64,000 nt of DNA, from contig OZ005611.1 of assembly GCA_963930655.1 (NCBI GenBank), positions 689,501-753,500 of the forward strand. Direction: 5' to 3'. Positions 1 to 12,983 of the stretch are shown here, piece after piece; the stretch's first letter is position 1; every line of letters begins with the position of its first letter. Both the position numbers and the translations under genes were made by a program. Origin of the DNA: Myrica gale (taxonomy: Eukaryota; Streptophyta; Magnoliopsida; Fagales; Myricaceae). The notes under the pieces are model-generated. The model was not told the origin of the DNA. It searched no databases and saw only the letters and a list, made by a program, of their open reading frames with translations.

Positions 1-1
1 C

Positions 2-232
2 ATGGAGTCTGCTGTGCTCTCAAAGTTTAATTCACTGAAGCATGTACCAATTTGGAAGGAGGAAAGACCTGAAAGCATCAGAGGAGGTGATGAACTAAAA
101 GTTTATAAATTATACCCTGTTGGCATGACACAGAGGGAAGCTTTGTATAACTTCAGATTCGAAGGGGACGCTCATCTCAGAAGATATTTGGAGAGCAATC
201 CTTGTGCGAAGTTTGAGGTCGTATTCGTATAG
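2..232 (+). CDS. 3'-terminal exon, probable core alpha-1,3-fucosyltransferase (FUT11/FUT12-like), partial
   Basis: A 76-codon open frame runs from the window edge to a TAG at 230-232. The gene surely begins upstream, so the ATG at base 2 is probably internal. The protein end is well composed, with a [18 protein letters not shown] stretch and a [11 protein letters not shown] tail. I read this as the C-terminus of a plant core alpha-1,3-fucosyltransferase, the Golgi enzyme that adds alpha-1,3-fucose to the N-glycan core. Two things support this: my memory of that family's tail, and position, because the Arabidopsis FUT12 locus lies beside the orthologue of the next gene here. No catalytic region lies inside the window, so the name is an inference. 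The 3' UTR must lie in 233-600. Confidence 0.5.
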   Translation: MESAVLSKFNSLKHVPIWKEERPESIRGGDELKVYKLYPVGMTQREALYNFRFEGDAHLRRYLESNPCAKFEVVFV

Positions 233-1204
233 ACCAAAGTCCGCATTCTCCCACCTTTAGGCGTGGATTTACTGATTTCAGCATTCTCTGCTGAATTGGA
301 AGAGGCCAAGGACTTTTCTTTCGAGAATATTGTTTGCCCTGTGTATGCTTCATCGTTTCTGTACATGTGATACTTGAACGATGAAAGGCTAGATTCTATG
401 TAGGAGAAATCGATTCAAATATGTTCTTACTGAGGCGAGCCGATTGAGCAGGTGTGGATTCTTTACACTGAAAATTTTCCCAAGTTTATGTACGAACTCT
501 TTCCTGCACGAGAAATTGTTCAGAATTGGAGATTGAATCAAGAAGATGATTCTTTGTGGGCTGAAAGTTGACATTCTTCTACCTTCACAGGCCGGGTGCG
601 TCCAATTGCAGCCCATATCCAATGGACTAGTAATTGGGCTGCATTCACGGAAGATGGGCCCACTCGTGCTTGATAATTGATCCAGCTGAGGCCCACTTCA
701 GAATTATGCCGTTAGTGATCTTTGAATAAGAACGAGGGAGGACCGCGGAGGTGCCCGACCTCTGAATTCTCAAAGATTTGCCTCTTCAGGCTGCATTCCC
801 TTGTCCGGTTTCTCAGAGGTGAAAGAAAAATTGCGTCAGAGCAGCGTCATTGTTTCACTCTCCATTTTCTTTTGATAAAGCAGAGCCTCCGGACGCTCTT
901 CCCCAGAACTTCCAGAAACTTGCTGCTCTAGAAGTTCCCAAACTGATAAAATTTGAGTTTCAGATTCTGTGACTTCTCTTTCTCCCCCCACTTGTTCGGC
1001 ACTTACTCTTCTGCGTTACGAACAAGGAAATCACAACGTTCTGTTTTCTCCTCTGTATACTTCGTCCTCTACCTGCAGCATCCCAGTTCTAACTACAACA
1101 CACGGTAAATTTTATAAATTGCATCAATCTAAAAAAGCAGTTCTACAGATGTGATGATCGATCCTGAGGAGTCAAATTTTTTACAATTCCATTCTGTATA
1201 GTTC
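233..1204. other. 3' flank and intergenic stretch without a recognised gene
   Basis: It contains the presumed 3' UTR of the preceding gene and AT-rich spacer. The short open frames here have no protein-like features. Nothing else was recognised. Confidence 0.5.
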
Positions 1205-1745
1205 TTTTTTTTGGGGGGGGGGGGGGAGAGAGATAAAGATAGAAGATTACCATTGCAAATAAAACTTAAGTTACAGAAAAAACTTAAGTCAGGGGGATCA
1301 AAACCCTCAAAAACCGGAGGATAAAATACAGAACGCAGGGGAATGCTACTCTTAAAATTGGAGGAAGCGGCCCCTTGAGCAACTTGGTGCGAATTCGTGA
1401 GACGTACTGCCAGAAACAGGAGCTGAACTGGCTAGCCAAAATCTGCACGTTCTGGAGGAGATTCTCAAACCGCCATGGTGGATGAACAAAAATGGTTGAG
1501 AACCTCCATCACCACAGAAGAATCCCCCTCAATGGTGATGTTCGGCAATTGAAGATTGCCAGCCACTTTAATGCCCAACCACACAGCATGAGCTTCGCCC
1601 TCAGTAGGGTCCAAAGCTGGAAAAAATGCCGTTTCAGCATGAGAGATAACACCAGCACTATCCCGACACGCAGGCAGCCACGGAGAATTCCATCAATAGT
1701 AAAAAAGACGTAACACATTCGTTTCTTCCAAAATTTCCTAAACAT
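1205..1745 (-). mobile_element. 5'-truncated LINE remnant with RNase H-like (RVT_3) domain
   Basis: Read on the minus strand, about 1665-1470 encodes RDSAGV, then GEAHAVWLGIKVA, then ITIEGDSSVVM. These are the hallmark blocks of the RNase H domain at the C-terminus of plant L1-type LINE polyproteins and related RVT_3 proteins. A later block at about 1390-1330 reads HQVAQGAASSNF...SSIPL in a different frame, matching the family's typical domain end. A run of C then A on the minus strand (about 1205-1228) fits the retroposed 3' end. At least one stop and one frame change separate the blocks. No reverse transcriptase remains. It sits in the 3' flank of the receptor kinase gene. Confidence 0.6.
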
Positions 1746-1890
1746 AAAACAAGTTCATGCAATGCGACTATTTCAAATTCCTTTCTACTTTTAACCTAAG
1801 AAGAATCTTGTGACTCCGGGGAAGATGACAAACTTCAACTTTGTGAGGAGGGAAACCGAGCATAAGCATATATGCAACAAATGATAGGTA

Positions 1891-4800
1891 TCAAAGAGAG
1901 AGTACATTGTGCGGAGAGTGTGGAGAGCCACTTTCAAGTAAAAAGCTCCTACTGCAATACGATCTAGATGTACTTGAGGAAGAAGCGAGATATCTTCCAT
2001 CTCCACTGTGAAAAATTCCATCTTGCCTATATATTTTCCCCTTGCTTGTCCTTCCTCTCCCTTCAATTCCTTCATAATCTTCGTCTTCCAGGGCTTCTAA
2101 AAGCCCATTTTGCAATGGGTCAGAACTCTCATACAGAAGCCTAAGAACTTGTTTAATTGAGGGCCTAGCTCGGCCTTCTCTCTGGGTACACCATCTCACA
2201 ATAGAGACTACTGTTTGAAACTGGTCTAAGTCAAAACAATCCCTGATACTAGGATCCACAAGCTCCGGTATCCTTGATTCTGATGTCATGTATATTTGGG
2301 ACCATTCCACTAGATTCCTGTTGTCTTGTATTGCCCGTCTTCCAGTCACCATCTCCAAGAGTAGCACACCATAGCTGTAAATGTCGCTTTTCTCAGTGAG
2401 TTCTTGAGTGATAACATATTCAGGATCCATATAACCTGGAAGCCATCCAACATTTAGATATCTTTTGCACGAAAACAAATAATGCATGTTCAAGTGGTCA
2501 TATAGCTTTTCCCTGACCTGGAGTTCCTCTGATATCAGTATTCACTGGTTCAAAGCAAATGGAACCATCTTTTGAAGCATGTACAAGGCCAAAATCTGCA
2601 ACCTGGAAAACAAAACAGCAACATTGTACACATTGTCTCAAAGCTTTTGATAGGTATTTAGATCCATGGTTCTTTTCATTTTCCTTTTTTTTGTGTAGGG
2701 GAATTCCATCATAAAGAAAGTGAAAGTAAGGAATTATGGATGCATTAAAGAAACAAAAGTCCTTTGAACTATTTTGATACAAACCTGTGGCCCTCTTCCT
2801 GAAGATGGTCTAATTAAAAGGTGACACTTAGACACAAAAGTGACTTAACACTCCTGAACACTATTCGGAAAAGATCTCATCTAATTCAAAATAATAATTT
2901 GGGATTCAGAATTATGCACAAAAGCTAAATGTGCATCTAATTGGTACACTACCTTAGCCACAAAGTTCTCATCAAGTAAAATGTTGCTCGACTTTATATC
3001 TCTGTGGCACAGAGGAGGATCACAATAAAAATGAAGGTACTCCTGCATGCGCAAACAGAAAATAGGAAAAATCAATTTCGTGGGATGCTAATTTCATTTT
3101 AGGCGAATAGAAAATTAACAAAAGCAAACCAACCAGCCAAACAGATGAGCATAATTCTGTAGATTACCAGAGCATTAGCCACGTCTATAGCAATCTGCAT
3201 TCTGGTCCTCCAACTGAGAGGGGTTCTATCAGGAGCTACAGAGACATGAGATCAGTTCGTCTAGAATGCACAGCCGTCAAACTGGGGGATAAAAAAAAAA
3301 AGACCAAAGAAAGCAAAGCAAAAAAAAATTGAAGCAAGACTAATACCATGAAGATGATCCTTTAAGCTTCCATTTGCCATATACTCATACAAGAGAAACC
3401 TGCCAGGACAGAAGTAGAAGTATTAGTGTTTCCAAAACAGAAGGTTACCACTAATGTGCATGCATGACTGAACTACCTCTCACGTTTTGCAATTGAAAAG
3501 CCCCTTAGGGCAACTAGATGACGATGATGCAGTCTAGCGAGAAGCTCAATCTCTCTGCAGAAATCATCCTCCCCCTGCTCTGAAACTTTGTTCATACGTT
3601 TTACTGCTGCCACTAAGCCATCACTAAATTGAGCCTTGTACACAGTTCCGAATCCTCCTTGCCCAATGATGGTGTTGAAACTATCAGTTGCCTTCTTTAT
3701 CTCCTTATAGCTGAATTTTCGGAACATAGATGAAGGACCTGCACCTCAAACCAAATCGCCCAAAAGAACCCCCCAAGCCCCACCACCACAACCCCATCCC
3801 CAAAAGTAAAGAGTAAATATAATATGTGTGATGCCCAATATATGGAAATGATCGGCAAGAATACACCGTAAAAGGTCCAGGACCATACCTTCCTGAAACT
3901 TTCGCATTGGCCAAGGAGGAAAAGATTTTGATGATGTCTTATCTGCATTTACAAAATCCCCCAGTTCTCTGCTTTTCCTACGAATCAGAAATATCAAGAC
4001 TACCAACATCATAACTGCAGCTGCTGTAACTGCAAGTCCTACACCTGGAATTAATGTCAGGTGGTACGGATGATGGTTTTTAGTTAAGGGTATGCCCAAC
4101 ATTAGTTGGCTTGGGCTCACAGCAACCAATGGACTAGGAGAAGCCTCAGGCGAGAGTGAAGATGGGGGCGGTTCTGAAAATGGAATCAGAATTATAACAA
4201 CTGATCATCAGAAACAAATATGCTACTGTACAGAACCCTGAACGGTAATAAAATGATTTCTTTTTTAAAAAAGCCACAAAACTGTGAAAAAAGAAAGAAA
4301 GTGAAATGATAGTAAGATGGGGCAGATGCTCTTTTGTTTAGTTGTCTCTTTTTGTTCTCGAGTAGAGCTGAGTTTTGCTAAGTACTGAATGAAAAGTGTG
4401 TTCCTTAGCAAAGTACTCACTTCAGTGGGCTGCTTGTTCAATCAGAGTACTTCTGGGGCTACAATTCTAAATTTTGAACAACTAGGGGCTCAAATTTTCT
4501 ACTGATACCAGTCAGACATTATATGATATTTTCAGATTAAAGAGTAGCCACCTAATACCATTTAAAAAGGGGAAGTGATGCTTTTCCCTTCCACTGTAGG
4601 AAATAACAAAAGGAAGATCTCCTTACTACAGTACTACTGATGGCCGCAGATGAGTCCTTCGGAATTCTTGAAAGCCACATAATAAGAATCTTAGCATTCA
4701 GCCAAAAGAAATCACTTTCTTTAAAAGCATTACAACTGTCTTCTCTATGGGCAGTGTTTTGCCATACATGTTTTATGAACCCATAACCAGGAATTCCCCT

Positions 4801-7005
4801 TATACATATTTTATGACCACAGATCTTTTTCTTGGAGGAATTGGTTTCAACAAAACAAGAAAATTAACACCATCACCAAAAATATCCTCCTCACCACCCC
4901 CTTGTCCACCCCACGCAGGGGGGCTCCTCACAACGGTGTCCGTATGACAGATACAACAACCGAAAGAGCTGTCTTTAACCCTCCCTCTTTCCCAAATATA
5001 AATATTAGAAAGTGCATAGCTATAATTGAATATCTCAATCCTATCTCATGAAGACTAGAGCCAATACATTGGACCTGCTTGGAATCATTACTACTGTACT
5101 TACCATTATATACCTCAGCCAATAAAAAACCTGACATTCTTCAAGGTGCAAACATAAATCGAAGGATATAGTGCAGATGATATATAGATTCTAATGGGCA
5201 TGTCAGGACATTTCAATTGCAAAAGCATAAATTCCAATTCCCCTATGATAAGACTAGGCAGACAAGACAGGAATATATAAGGAACAGGAAAGCTTGTACA
5301 GCCAATAGTGGCTGCTGTCTCTCTACAGCAAACACCCATATGTTAAAATGCACTTCTTTTTCATCTAGGTTCAGAGACTTGGTTGAATTGAATCACTTTG
5401 TCATACCTGGAAACACACTAAGCCCTTGAACACCAAAGAAACATCTTGCAATTTCAAAAGCATAAGTGCCATCAACTTGGCTTCCAATTGCCGCAAAAGT
5501 TGCATCGCGGCATGTACTCAGTGTCATATTATCTTCTGCTCCTACCAGATGATGAAGGTACATGATGCCAGCATTTACACATTTCCTGCAATTTCTTTCC
5601 TCTAAAAGTGGCACTCCACAATTTCTAGCGACCTCCATAAATTTTGGAGACTGCAGCATCTGGGTGACAGATGTCCGACCATTACAGTCATAGTTGACTG
5701 GAATTTTTGTTCCCAATCCACAAAACAGTGTTGCATTTTGTGGAACTCCATACAGTTCCAGAGTTTCCTGTATGGAGCGTTTGCAGATTTCAGATAAGTT
5801 TGCACTAACCCCTAGGTAGCCTGTGATATTTGCATAGTGAGAAATAGAAACTGCCACAAAAGCATTAATGTATCGGCAACACTTTCCTCTGTCATTGTTA
5901 GTGGAGCAGATAGAGGCCACCAAAGTGAAATTAGATCCACTCAAATCCAAGGGGCAATCTGCAAAATAGGTTCGTGTAACTATCAATCGTAAGCCATTCT
6001 CTGATTAATAAGGGATCATCAGCAACATTGACTACATACTTGGGAGTACACAGCCAAAGGAAGAGGAAGAAGAAGTTGCTATTTAAATAAGTTTCTAAAA
6101 AAAGTACATAAAAATTATAATCAGTGGTTCCAAAAGAGTTGTATGGCTATGTAACATGTGGAACCCTCTTTTTTTTTCAACCTACAAAAGGTAGCAAATA
6201 GGCCAGGATCATGCCTCGTGAAGTGAAGGTCACTGCTTCGACTCTTCCTTTCCTCCCCTTGGGCCTCTCACATATCCAAAAGACAAAAAGGAGAAAAACA
6301 CCACCCCCGAACCGACAGAGTCTATGCCTGTTACCCATGGCGCCTAAACCATAACACCAAAAACAGTGCCAAAACAAGTTTTTCAATTGCATTCGCAAAA
6401 ATCACAAAAAAAATCATCCAACCCAAGAGAATCGAGCTGCAAAGTCAGCACTTCCGCTTAAAATTCGAGAGACGAACGCAAAATTGACAGATAAAGGGCA
6501 GCATTAAAATGCCCATTTAGATGAAACCAGCAACAAAATCAAATTTAGAAGTTACAATGTCTCAAAATTAAAACACAGTAACCCAAGCAATACGAAGTTT
6601 CACATAAACAAACATCTGAAGCAACTGATGGCAATGGGTCATCAACACTGCAAGAACAAGAAACCATAAACATTGCAACTCAAAACTATGAAAACAAGAA
6701 TAGGAAACCAAATACATGAATAACTTAATCATCAGAATTACCCATCGAACCCAGATTACTGGAGTCACCATTAAACCAAAATAGGCCACATAGATCACCG
6801 CTAAAAGCGAATAAACGAGGACAAAATACAGAAACAAGTAAAATTAGCTTCTTTAATAATAGTGCTAACAAAGAGAGAGAACAAACAAGATGAATCCCGG
6901 AAACGAGGAGAGAATGAAATAGAACTGACCCGCCCTTATCACAGGAAGCTGCATTGCAAGAAATGATAACAAACCCACCAACAAGGGAGTCGCGTACATT
7001 CCCAT
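1891..7005 (-). CDS. SPARK-domain receptor-like protein kinase (At1g49730/At3g19300-like)
   Basis: Nine exons: 7005-6930, 5958-5407, 4173-3889, 3738-3477, 3399-3347, 3235-3168, 3042-2953, 2602-2518 and 2435-1891. All have GT/AG borders and the phases agree, giving 671 residues. Exon 1 alone encodes the signal peptide ([20 protein letters not shown]). Exon 2 encodes the cysteine-rich extracellular SPARK domain (about 26-209, starting DCPLDL). Exon 3 gives a Ser/Pro-rich linker, one membrane helix (about 250-272) and an RRK stop-transfer. The kinase begins near 313 (FSYKEI) with [21 protein letters not shown] and [10 protein letters not shown], so it should be active. A serine-rich tail follows. 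Intron 1 is about 970 bp. The chosen start is the only ATG that gives a signal peptide. Family members are plasma-membrane kinases; the ligand is not evident here. Confidence 0.93.
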
Positions 7006-7228
7006 GGTCGAGACGAAGTGAGGAACTTCCTTTCACAACGAGAGCGAGCGAGAGTGAGAAAGCAGAGTGTGAGGGCGGGTTTTTGACTGTCTGTGGAACG
7101 CTGTCGCACTCCCTCTCTCTCGACCTCCCACTAATTCCTAATTTTTAAATGCACGCTGGTGGGGCAGCGTGGAAGGATCTTTGTTCCCTTCTATCCTATT
7201 CCAGTACGCTTATCATCTGAAAACCATG

Positions 7229-7311
7229 GAAACAATTTCAATCTGATTTTATCTTTTCTGCGTTTTCTTGAAACAATTTCAATCTGATTTTTATCTTTTC
7301 TGCGTTTTCTT
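7229..7311. repeat. 41-42-bp tandem duplication upstream of the kinase gene
   Basis: A unit starting AAACAATTTCAATCTGATT is repeated twice head to tail (about 7229-7270 and 7271-7311). The copies differ mainly by one T. It lies about 225 bp upstream of the kinase start codon. Confidence 0.75.
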
Positions 7312-7917
7312 GGTTCATTCCGTGAGTTTCATATACGAACACATTTATCACATAATGGCTCAACTCAATCTTCGGTATTCTATTATGCAATGAAAATCTG
7401 TAAATATTTTGATGTATTTATAAAATTAAGAAGTATAAGAAAAAAAATATTATTAAATGCTATAAATTTCGAATGGAACAGCAGAGCTCTTTGTCCAAAT
7501 TCAATCATCTTTGTATACACTCTGGTTTGGCAGCAAGCATGTGATAAAATTCCAAAAGATTTCCAAGGGGTGGAGTGGGGGGGTCCCACAGCTGTTGATT
7601 AACGTGAAGAGGCAGCAAAGCCGAAGCAAAAAGTGGAACCAGCATCAGCTTGTCTAATCTGTATGGGCACGGGTTCTTGGAACATTAGGAATATAATAAT
7701 GTACGATGGACCGATTTAATGGTTTTATACTTGTACAAAGCCACAGTGAACTAAACCCAAGGGTTGGCTATAGTGATCACATCTTGGGTTCTAAGGGTTT
7801 ACTTTCTGAGATGTCAAGTTTGAGATAAGGTCCGTTCGAGCTCAGTGAATTTAACTGAGTATTCGGATTTTTATAGTTTTTTTTAAAAAAAAAACTAAAA
7901 TGAACAGTAGTAGGCTC
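7312..7917. other. Intergenic spacer
   Basis: AT-rich spacer between the kinase gene's upstream region and the hAT element. No gene, RNA or further repeat was recognised. Confidence 0.5.
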
Positions 7918-8589
7918 TAGGGGTGTTCATTTGCACCGACGGTTACTGTTTTAACCGCTGCTACTATCGGTACCGTTACCGGTAAGGGCGGTTATTGTGC
8001 CTTAGCGATGCGCTGACAATGTCAAATATGTGATTCCATCAATTGCGGTGACGATGACGGTTTTCGTCAAACCGTCACCTACACTACCGTTAATCACCCC
8101 TAGTTGAGACTTGAGATGATTATTGATTATGTGACATACTTTTGTTAGGCTTTTGTTGAAATATGTTAGTTGGTTTATGTCACATTGTTGAACACTTTTA
8201 TTAGACTTTAGTATTTATGTTTGAATATGATATTATGTTATACTTTTGGACAACTTTATATTTGTTATGATTGTTAATGATTATGATATTATATTTGAAT
8301 ATGTTATGATATTTTTCCATTTGATATGATTATTGATTATGATATTAAGTTGGAAATTTAAACAGCCCAAAACAGTGAAAAAAATGAAAAAACTAAAGGA
8401 AAATTTTTTTTTTGTACAACGGTTATACGGTTTAAGCTGTTATCGTATAACCGTTACCGTTAATACCGTCACCGTCAAGGGCGGTTATTGTGCCTTAGCG
8501 GTGCGGTGACAGTGTCAATTATATGATTCCGTTAATTGCGGTGATGGTTTTTACCAAACCGTCACCTACACTACCGTTAACCACCCCTA
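7918..8589. mobile_element. Non-autonomous hAT-superfamily element with 8-bp target duplication
   Basis: The 672-bp element starts TAGGGGTG and ends CACCCCTA. It is flanked by GTAGGCTC (7910-7917) and ATAGGCTC (8590-8597), an 8-bp target duplication with one mismatch, as expected for hAT. Two subterminal blocks of about 180 bp (about 7930-8102 and 8410-8589) are similar to each other in direct orientation. Both are rich in ACCGTTACCG/CGGT motifs, the kind of subterminal repeats hAT transposases bind. The AT-rich middle has no transposase frame, so any past movement would have needed a transposase from elsewhere. Confidence 0.8.
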
Positions 8590-8597
8590 ATAGGCTC

Positions 8598-9400
8598 AAG
8601 AGAATAGTTGTTTTATTTAATTAAAAAACAGAGACAAAATTAATTCAATTTTCGAAGTTTGAAACTTTGCATTTACTACAAGTCTACAAGTAGTGAGTAG
8701 GTCCATTGAAATTGGCCCACTTTACACGAGTTCCATTTCATTGTTTGGTCGACGGCATAAACGGGGTTACAACCCATCATTATCAGTTGTGTGAAGCCCA
8801 GAGCTTGAAAATTCTACTCCACTTCATAATCCATAATGGGCCCGATATGGCCCAATTTTTGTTCTTGCTAATGGCCTTCAAATAAATCGGATTGTAGCCC
8901 ATTTATTAAAAAAAAAAATCGGATTGTAACCCTCACAGTCACAGTCAATGATGTGGAGCCATGGGCTTTTTCGCGGATTAAACGAATGAACGTTGTTGGT
9001 CTCTGGCCATGGCTCCGTAGCATGGGGACCTTTGAGGTAGGCACAATTACTTATTGGCTCACCCCCCCCAAAAAAAAAAGGAAAGGAAGGCACCATGCTT
9101 TTTCACACGGATGAATTCAAAAGTATTCAAATTATTATTGACCGGATGCACGACAACCACGTGAGGAACTAAATTTGACAGTACGCAAAGTTGAGTGAGA
9201 CCATACGGAGTCGTTTTCATTGCCTACAGCAAGCAAAGAACTCTTCCTCTATCCATTTGAGAGTATATATATATATCCTTTCAACGCAGCAATAACGCAT
9301 GTAAGCCTCTATACGCGATTCCTGTTACGGCATATATATATATATAGGAGTTCAAATACGCTAATTTTCTGTCTGTGGTCCAACCCAATTAGTACGAGCA
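8598..9400. other. Intergenic and upstream region of the first PLC-like copy
   Basis: AT-rich spacer with short (TA)n tracts near 9264 and 9335. These tracts could include the old promoter of the copy that starts at 9401. No gene was recognised. Confidence 0.5.
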
Positions 9401-11584
9401 ATGGAGGTCCGTTACTCCTCCGTCGTCCTCCATGCTTCCAACGCTTTATCAAGAACTAACTTCGAATTCATCTGCAGAAAATAATGTTCTTTGCAGCAAC
9501 TCTGTGTGCGTAGCTTTTCTTTTTGGTCGCTCCACTGCTCGAAAGGTATTGAACACCACGATCGAGATATTAGACCCCAGAACTCCGACCGGCCTGATCT
9601 TCTTTGTAATATCAACTTCTTGTTAATTCTCTTTAACAGGAGGGAGGAACATGTTTCGCTAATGGAGACTGCGACTCGGGCTTGCACTGCGAGGTTTGCC
9701 ACGCTGCAGGCATACGGCCAGGTTGTACTCGAACACAACCTATCAGTCCCACTTCTGAGGTCTGCATGCCTAGCTACCTGTCAACTTTCTTCTATCTCTT
9801 TTGTTCAGAACAACGATTTTCTAATGAACGAGTTCTTACGAATGTAAATTGACCAGGTGAAAGGGCTGTCATTTAACCGATATTCCTGTCTCACCACGCA
9901 CAATGCGTATGCGAGGACAGGGGTAAAGTCGGGAACAGGTTTTGTGATTCTGGCTCCTACCAACCAGGAGGACTCCATTACCAGGCAGCTCAATGTATTT
10001 ATTTCTAATCCCTGTTCTATTCTAACGAAAAAGCCTTAGATACTCTCTCTGTTGGGTTTATGAAAAATGGAATAAGAAAAAGACAACCCAACGAAATGAC
10101 TATTTACAAAAAGGAGAGAATTTGATATGGATAATCCTGTAATTTCACTTCTTGAAAGCTTATGTTTTTTTTTGGGGTGCCAGAATGGAGTTCGAGGGTT
10201 GATGCTCGATACGTATGACTTCAAGAACAACATCTGGTTGTGTCACGGCCAATGCAACGACTTCACGGCTTTTGTAAGTGTGCAATCTTGTTCTAGAACC
10301 ACCGACAATATCCCAAAATATGACCAAATAATAATACCATAAATATGTTGTATGCCGAATGTATAAGTCAGACACAACAAATTAAAGATTCTATTATAAG
10401 TTGGGATAGCGGGCGCGGGCCTCGATCGGTACGTAATACTTAATCGTGGGCTGGGCTAGTTGTGGGCCTTGGTAAGTAATATTTAATTATCGTGGATTTA
10501 TTTATTCAAGCAATAAACTGATATAAATTATATTTGTCTTACCAGCAACCAGCGATTAATGTACTCAAAAGAGATTCGGACGTTTCTTGAAGCAAACCCA
10601 TCAGAGATCATCACCATTATTCTTGAAGACCATGTTACATCACCAAACGGCCTGACGAAGGTGTTTGACGCTGCTGGCTTACGGCAGTTCTGATTTCCAG
10701 TGGCTAGAATGCCAAAAGATGGTGGAGATTGGCCAAAAGTGGATGATATGCTCCAGAACAATCAGCGTTTGGTGGTTTTCACTTCAAACCCATCCAAGGA
10801 GGCATCGGAAGGGATTGCCTATGAATGGAGCTATGCGGTAGAAAATCAATGTGGGTGCTATATATTCTCTATCGATCTCTAACATTTGGGCATAAAATAC
10901 GTCCTCACTTAGGGTGGTGTACAAAAAAAAACAGAAAATATCAAGTACTAGTGTTCGTTCCTAAGAGGATAGAACCTCTCAGACGCCAAGGAATTTTCAC
11001 TAGATTTTTGTAATCTATGAAATATTTTCATCAAGTTGACATGGATAGATAGTTGGATTTGGTAATTGGCTGCTTATATATGATGATCTCTACAGACGGG
11101 AATGGTGCTATGATAGCTGGCTCGTGCCCAAACCGTGCAGAATCATCTCCCATGATCTCTACAGACGGGAATGGTGCTTATATATTCTCTATCGATAGTT
11201 TTTTCCACCCTTTTAGATAGTAACTTTCTTTGGTGATCATAATTAAGGATATGCATGACTCGATAATTAATTAATCTATTTTTTTCTTGGCGATAATTAA
11301 ATTAAATCTATTTTCATATGGACATTTCAGAGGAGTGATGGGGGTGGAGCCCCGGAAGCTGTAGACGTAGCAAATGGCCGTTTACTTTGTGGGTGTGGGA
11401 ATATCGCTTATTGCAAGGTCTGCGACAATGAAGGACATTTGAGCTTCTCTCTCTCTCAAATATCATTAATGTTTTATGCATATAGTAGCAAACAAGGTCA
11501 GGAATCTTGATTAATAATTAATTACAACGTGTGAATTTGGTGCAGGCCGCGAATACAACTTCAGGCGCATGTGGTTCTCTCTAG
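9401..11584 (+). pseudogene. PI-PLC X domain gene, tandem copy 1 (decayed)
   Basis: It keeps the nine-exon plan of the intact copy at 17966-21624: ATGGAG at 9401-9406, then 9478-9545, 9640-9759, 9857-9994, 10184-10273, 10546-10850, about 11096-11180, 11331-11417 and 11546-11584. Splice sites are mostly kept, and so are the Cys-rich block, LTTHNAY and WLCHGQC. It is broken in several ways. Exon 2 is 68 nt instead of 72. Exon 6 has an extra A after CTCAAA and a TGA where the intact copy has Trp (near 10692). Exon 7 is cut short and holds a duplicated segment starting ATGATCTCTACAGACGGG (about 11083 and 11153). Exon 9 stops early and lacks the GPI-type hydrophobic tail. It is therefore most likely non-functional, although part of it may still be transcribed. 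Confidence 0.85.
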
Positions 11585-12540
11585 GTCGGAGAGAGGACCA
11601 GAGTGGCCCCGATCCCAGACACAAAATACACATATATACATGAGGCTTCTGTATCCAGCGCTTCCATATTAATAGAAGTGACTAGTTGAATCAATGGCCG
11701 TGATCGTTTGAGATTTTCGTTCGAAGAAGGATATGATCATGCATGCATGGTTCTTAATTTATTTTTGTTTGCAATTCTTTGGGACTCGGGGGAAATTAAA
11801 GCTGGAAAATAAGTTATGATCTTTCTTTCTTGTACACAAATGAAATGACCAAAAGTACTGGAATAAGATTACTTATAATTTATATATTCTTAATCCTGAC
11901 AAAACTTCTATAGCGTATATTTTAGGCAACATTAAATCGTCGTTTGAGGCTGGCGCTTGTGTTTGATTGTTATAATTTTAGAGAGTTTAAAATTTTAAAG
12001 TATTGAAAATAATAATAAAAAATAAAAAGAGATAATTTGAATTAAATTTTTATATTTTTTAAAGTAAAAAGTAATAATTTAATAAGAAAAAAATACTTTA
12101 CAATTATTTTGACTCCCACGAGTCAGGAAGACTCCATCACCGATCAGCTCAACGTGCGTTATCTCTGCCCTCTTTTGGCCGGAAAACGCCTAACGTTACG
12201 TTATTTAGCCTCTAATTTATGGAATAAAATCAATACACAAGAAAGGGCTTTCTGTCCATAATTTTGAACTCTTCGGGTTTTGTGAAAAAGATATGCAGCG
12301 GCTATCTCCTTCTTGAGCAAACTGCCACTAAGAATTTTCAGAAATGGTTTTGTCTTGCAGAATGGTGTGAGAGGGTTAATGCTGGACATGTACGAATTCA
12401 ACAACACCATCTGGTTATGTCATGGGCAGTGTAACAACTTTACAGCTTTTGTAAGTGTTCTAATAATGATTGTCCGCAAGACCTGAATCGTGGAAACTGC
12501 GCATTTGGTTTTTTCGTTTATTGTTTGAGTCACGAACAAC

Positions 12541-12818
12541 CAGTGGCGGAGCAAGAAATTGTGTATAGGGGGCAGAAACGAAATTTTTTTAAAATAATAT
12601 GATTAAAAATAAATATTAAATATTATGCAAAAAAAATTTTAAATAAGATTTCAATATATCAATATTTTTTAATAACCGAAGACAAATATGCAAAAAAAAA
12701 ATTAGGAGGGAGGAGGGCACGAATTAATATCAGGGATGGGTAGGATGTAAGGATACTCATAAATTTTTTTTTTTAAGAACTGAGGGGGGGCAGCTGCCCC
12801 CCCTTCCCTCCGCACCTG
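12541..12818. mobile_element. hAT-type MITE in intron 5 of PLC copy 2
   Basis: The 278-bp element begins CAGTGGCGGAG and ends CTCCGCACCTG. It is flanked by a perfect 8-bp duplication, CGAACAAC (12533-12540 and 12819-12826). The short inverted ends and 8-bp duplication indicate hAT. There is no coding capacity; the inside is AT-rich with a G/C-rich hairpin near the right end (about 12783-12802). Confidence 0.8.
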
Positions 12819-12983
12819 CGAACAACTCGTTGATCCAACAACCTTATTTAACCTGCAGCAACCCGCCATTAATGTTCTCAAAGAGATTCAAACGTATCTT
12901 CAAGCGAATCCACGGGAGATCGTCACCATTATAATTGAAGACCATGTCGCATCAGCCAATGGCGTGACTGGGGTGTTCGATGC

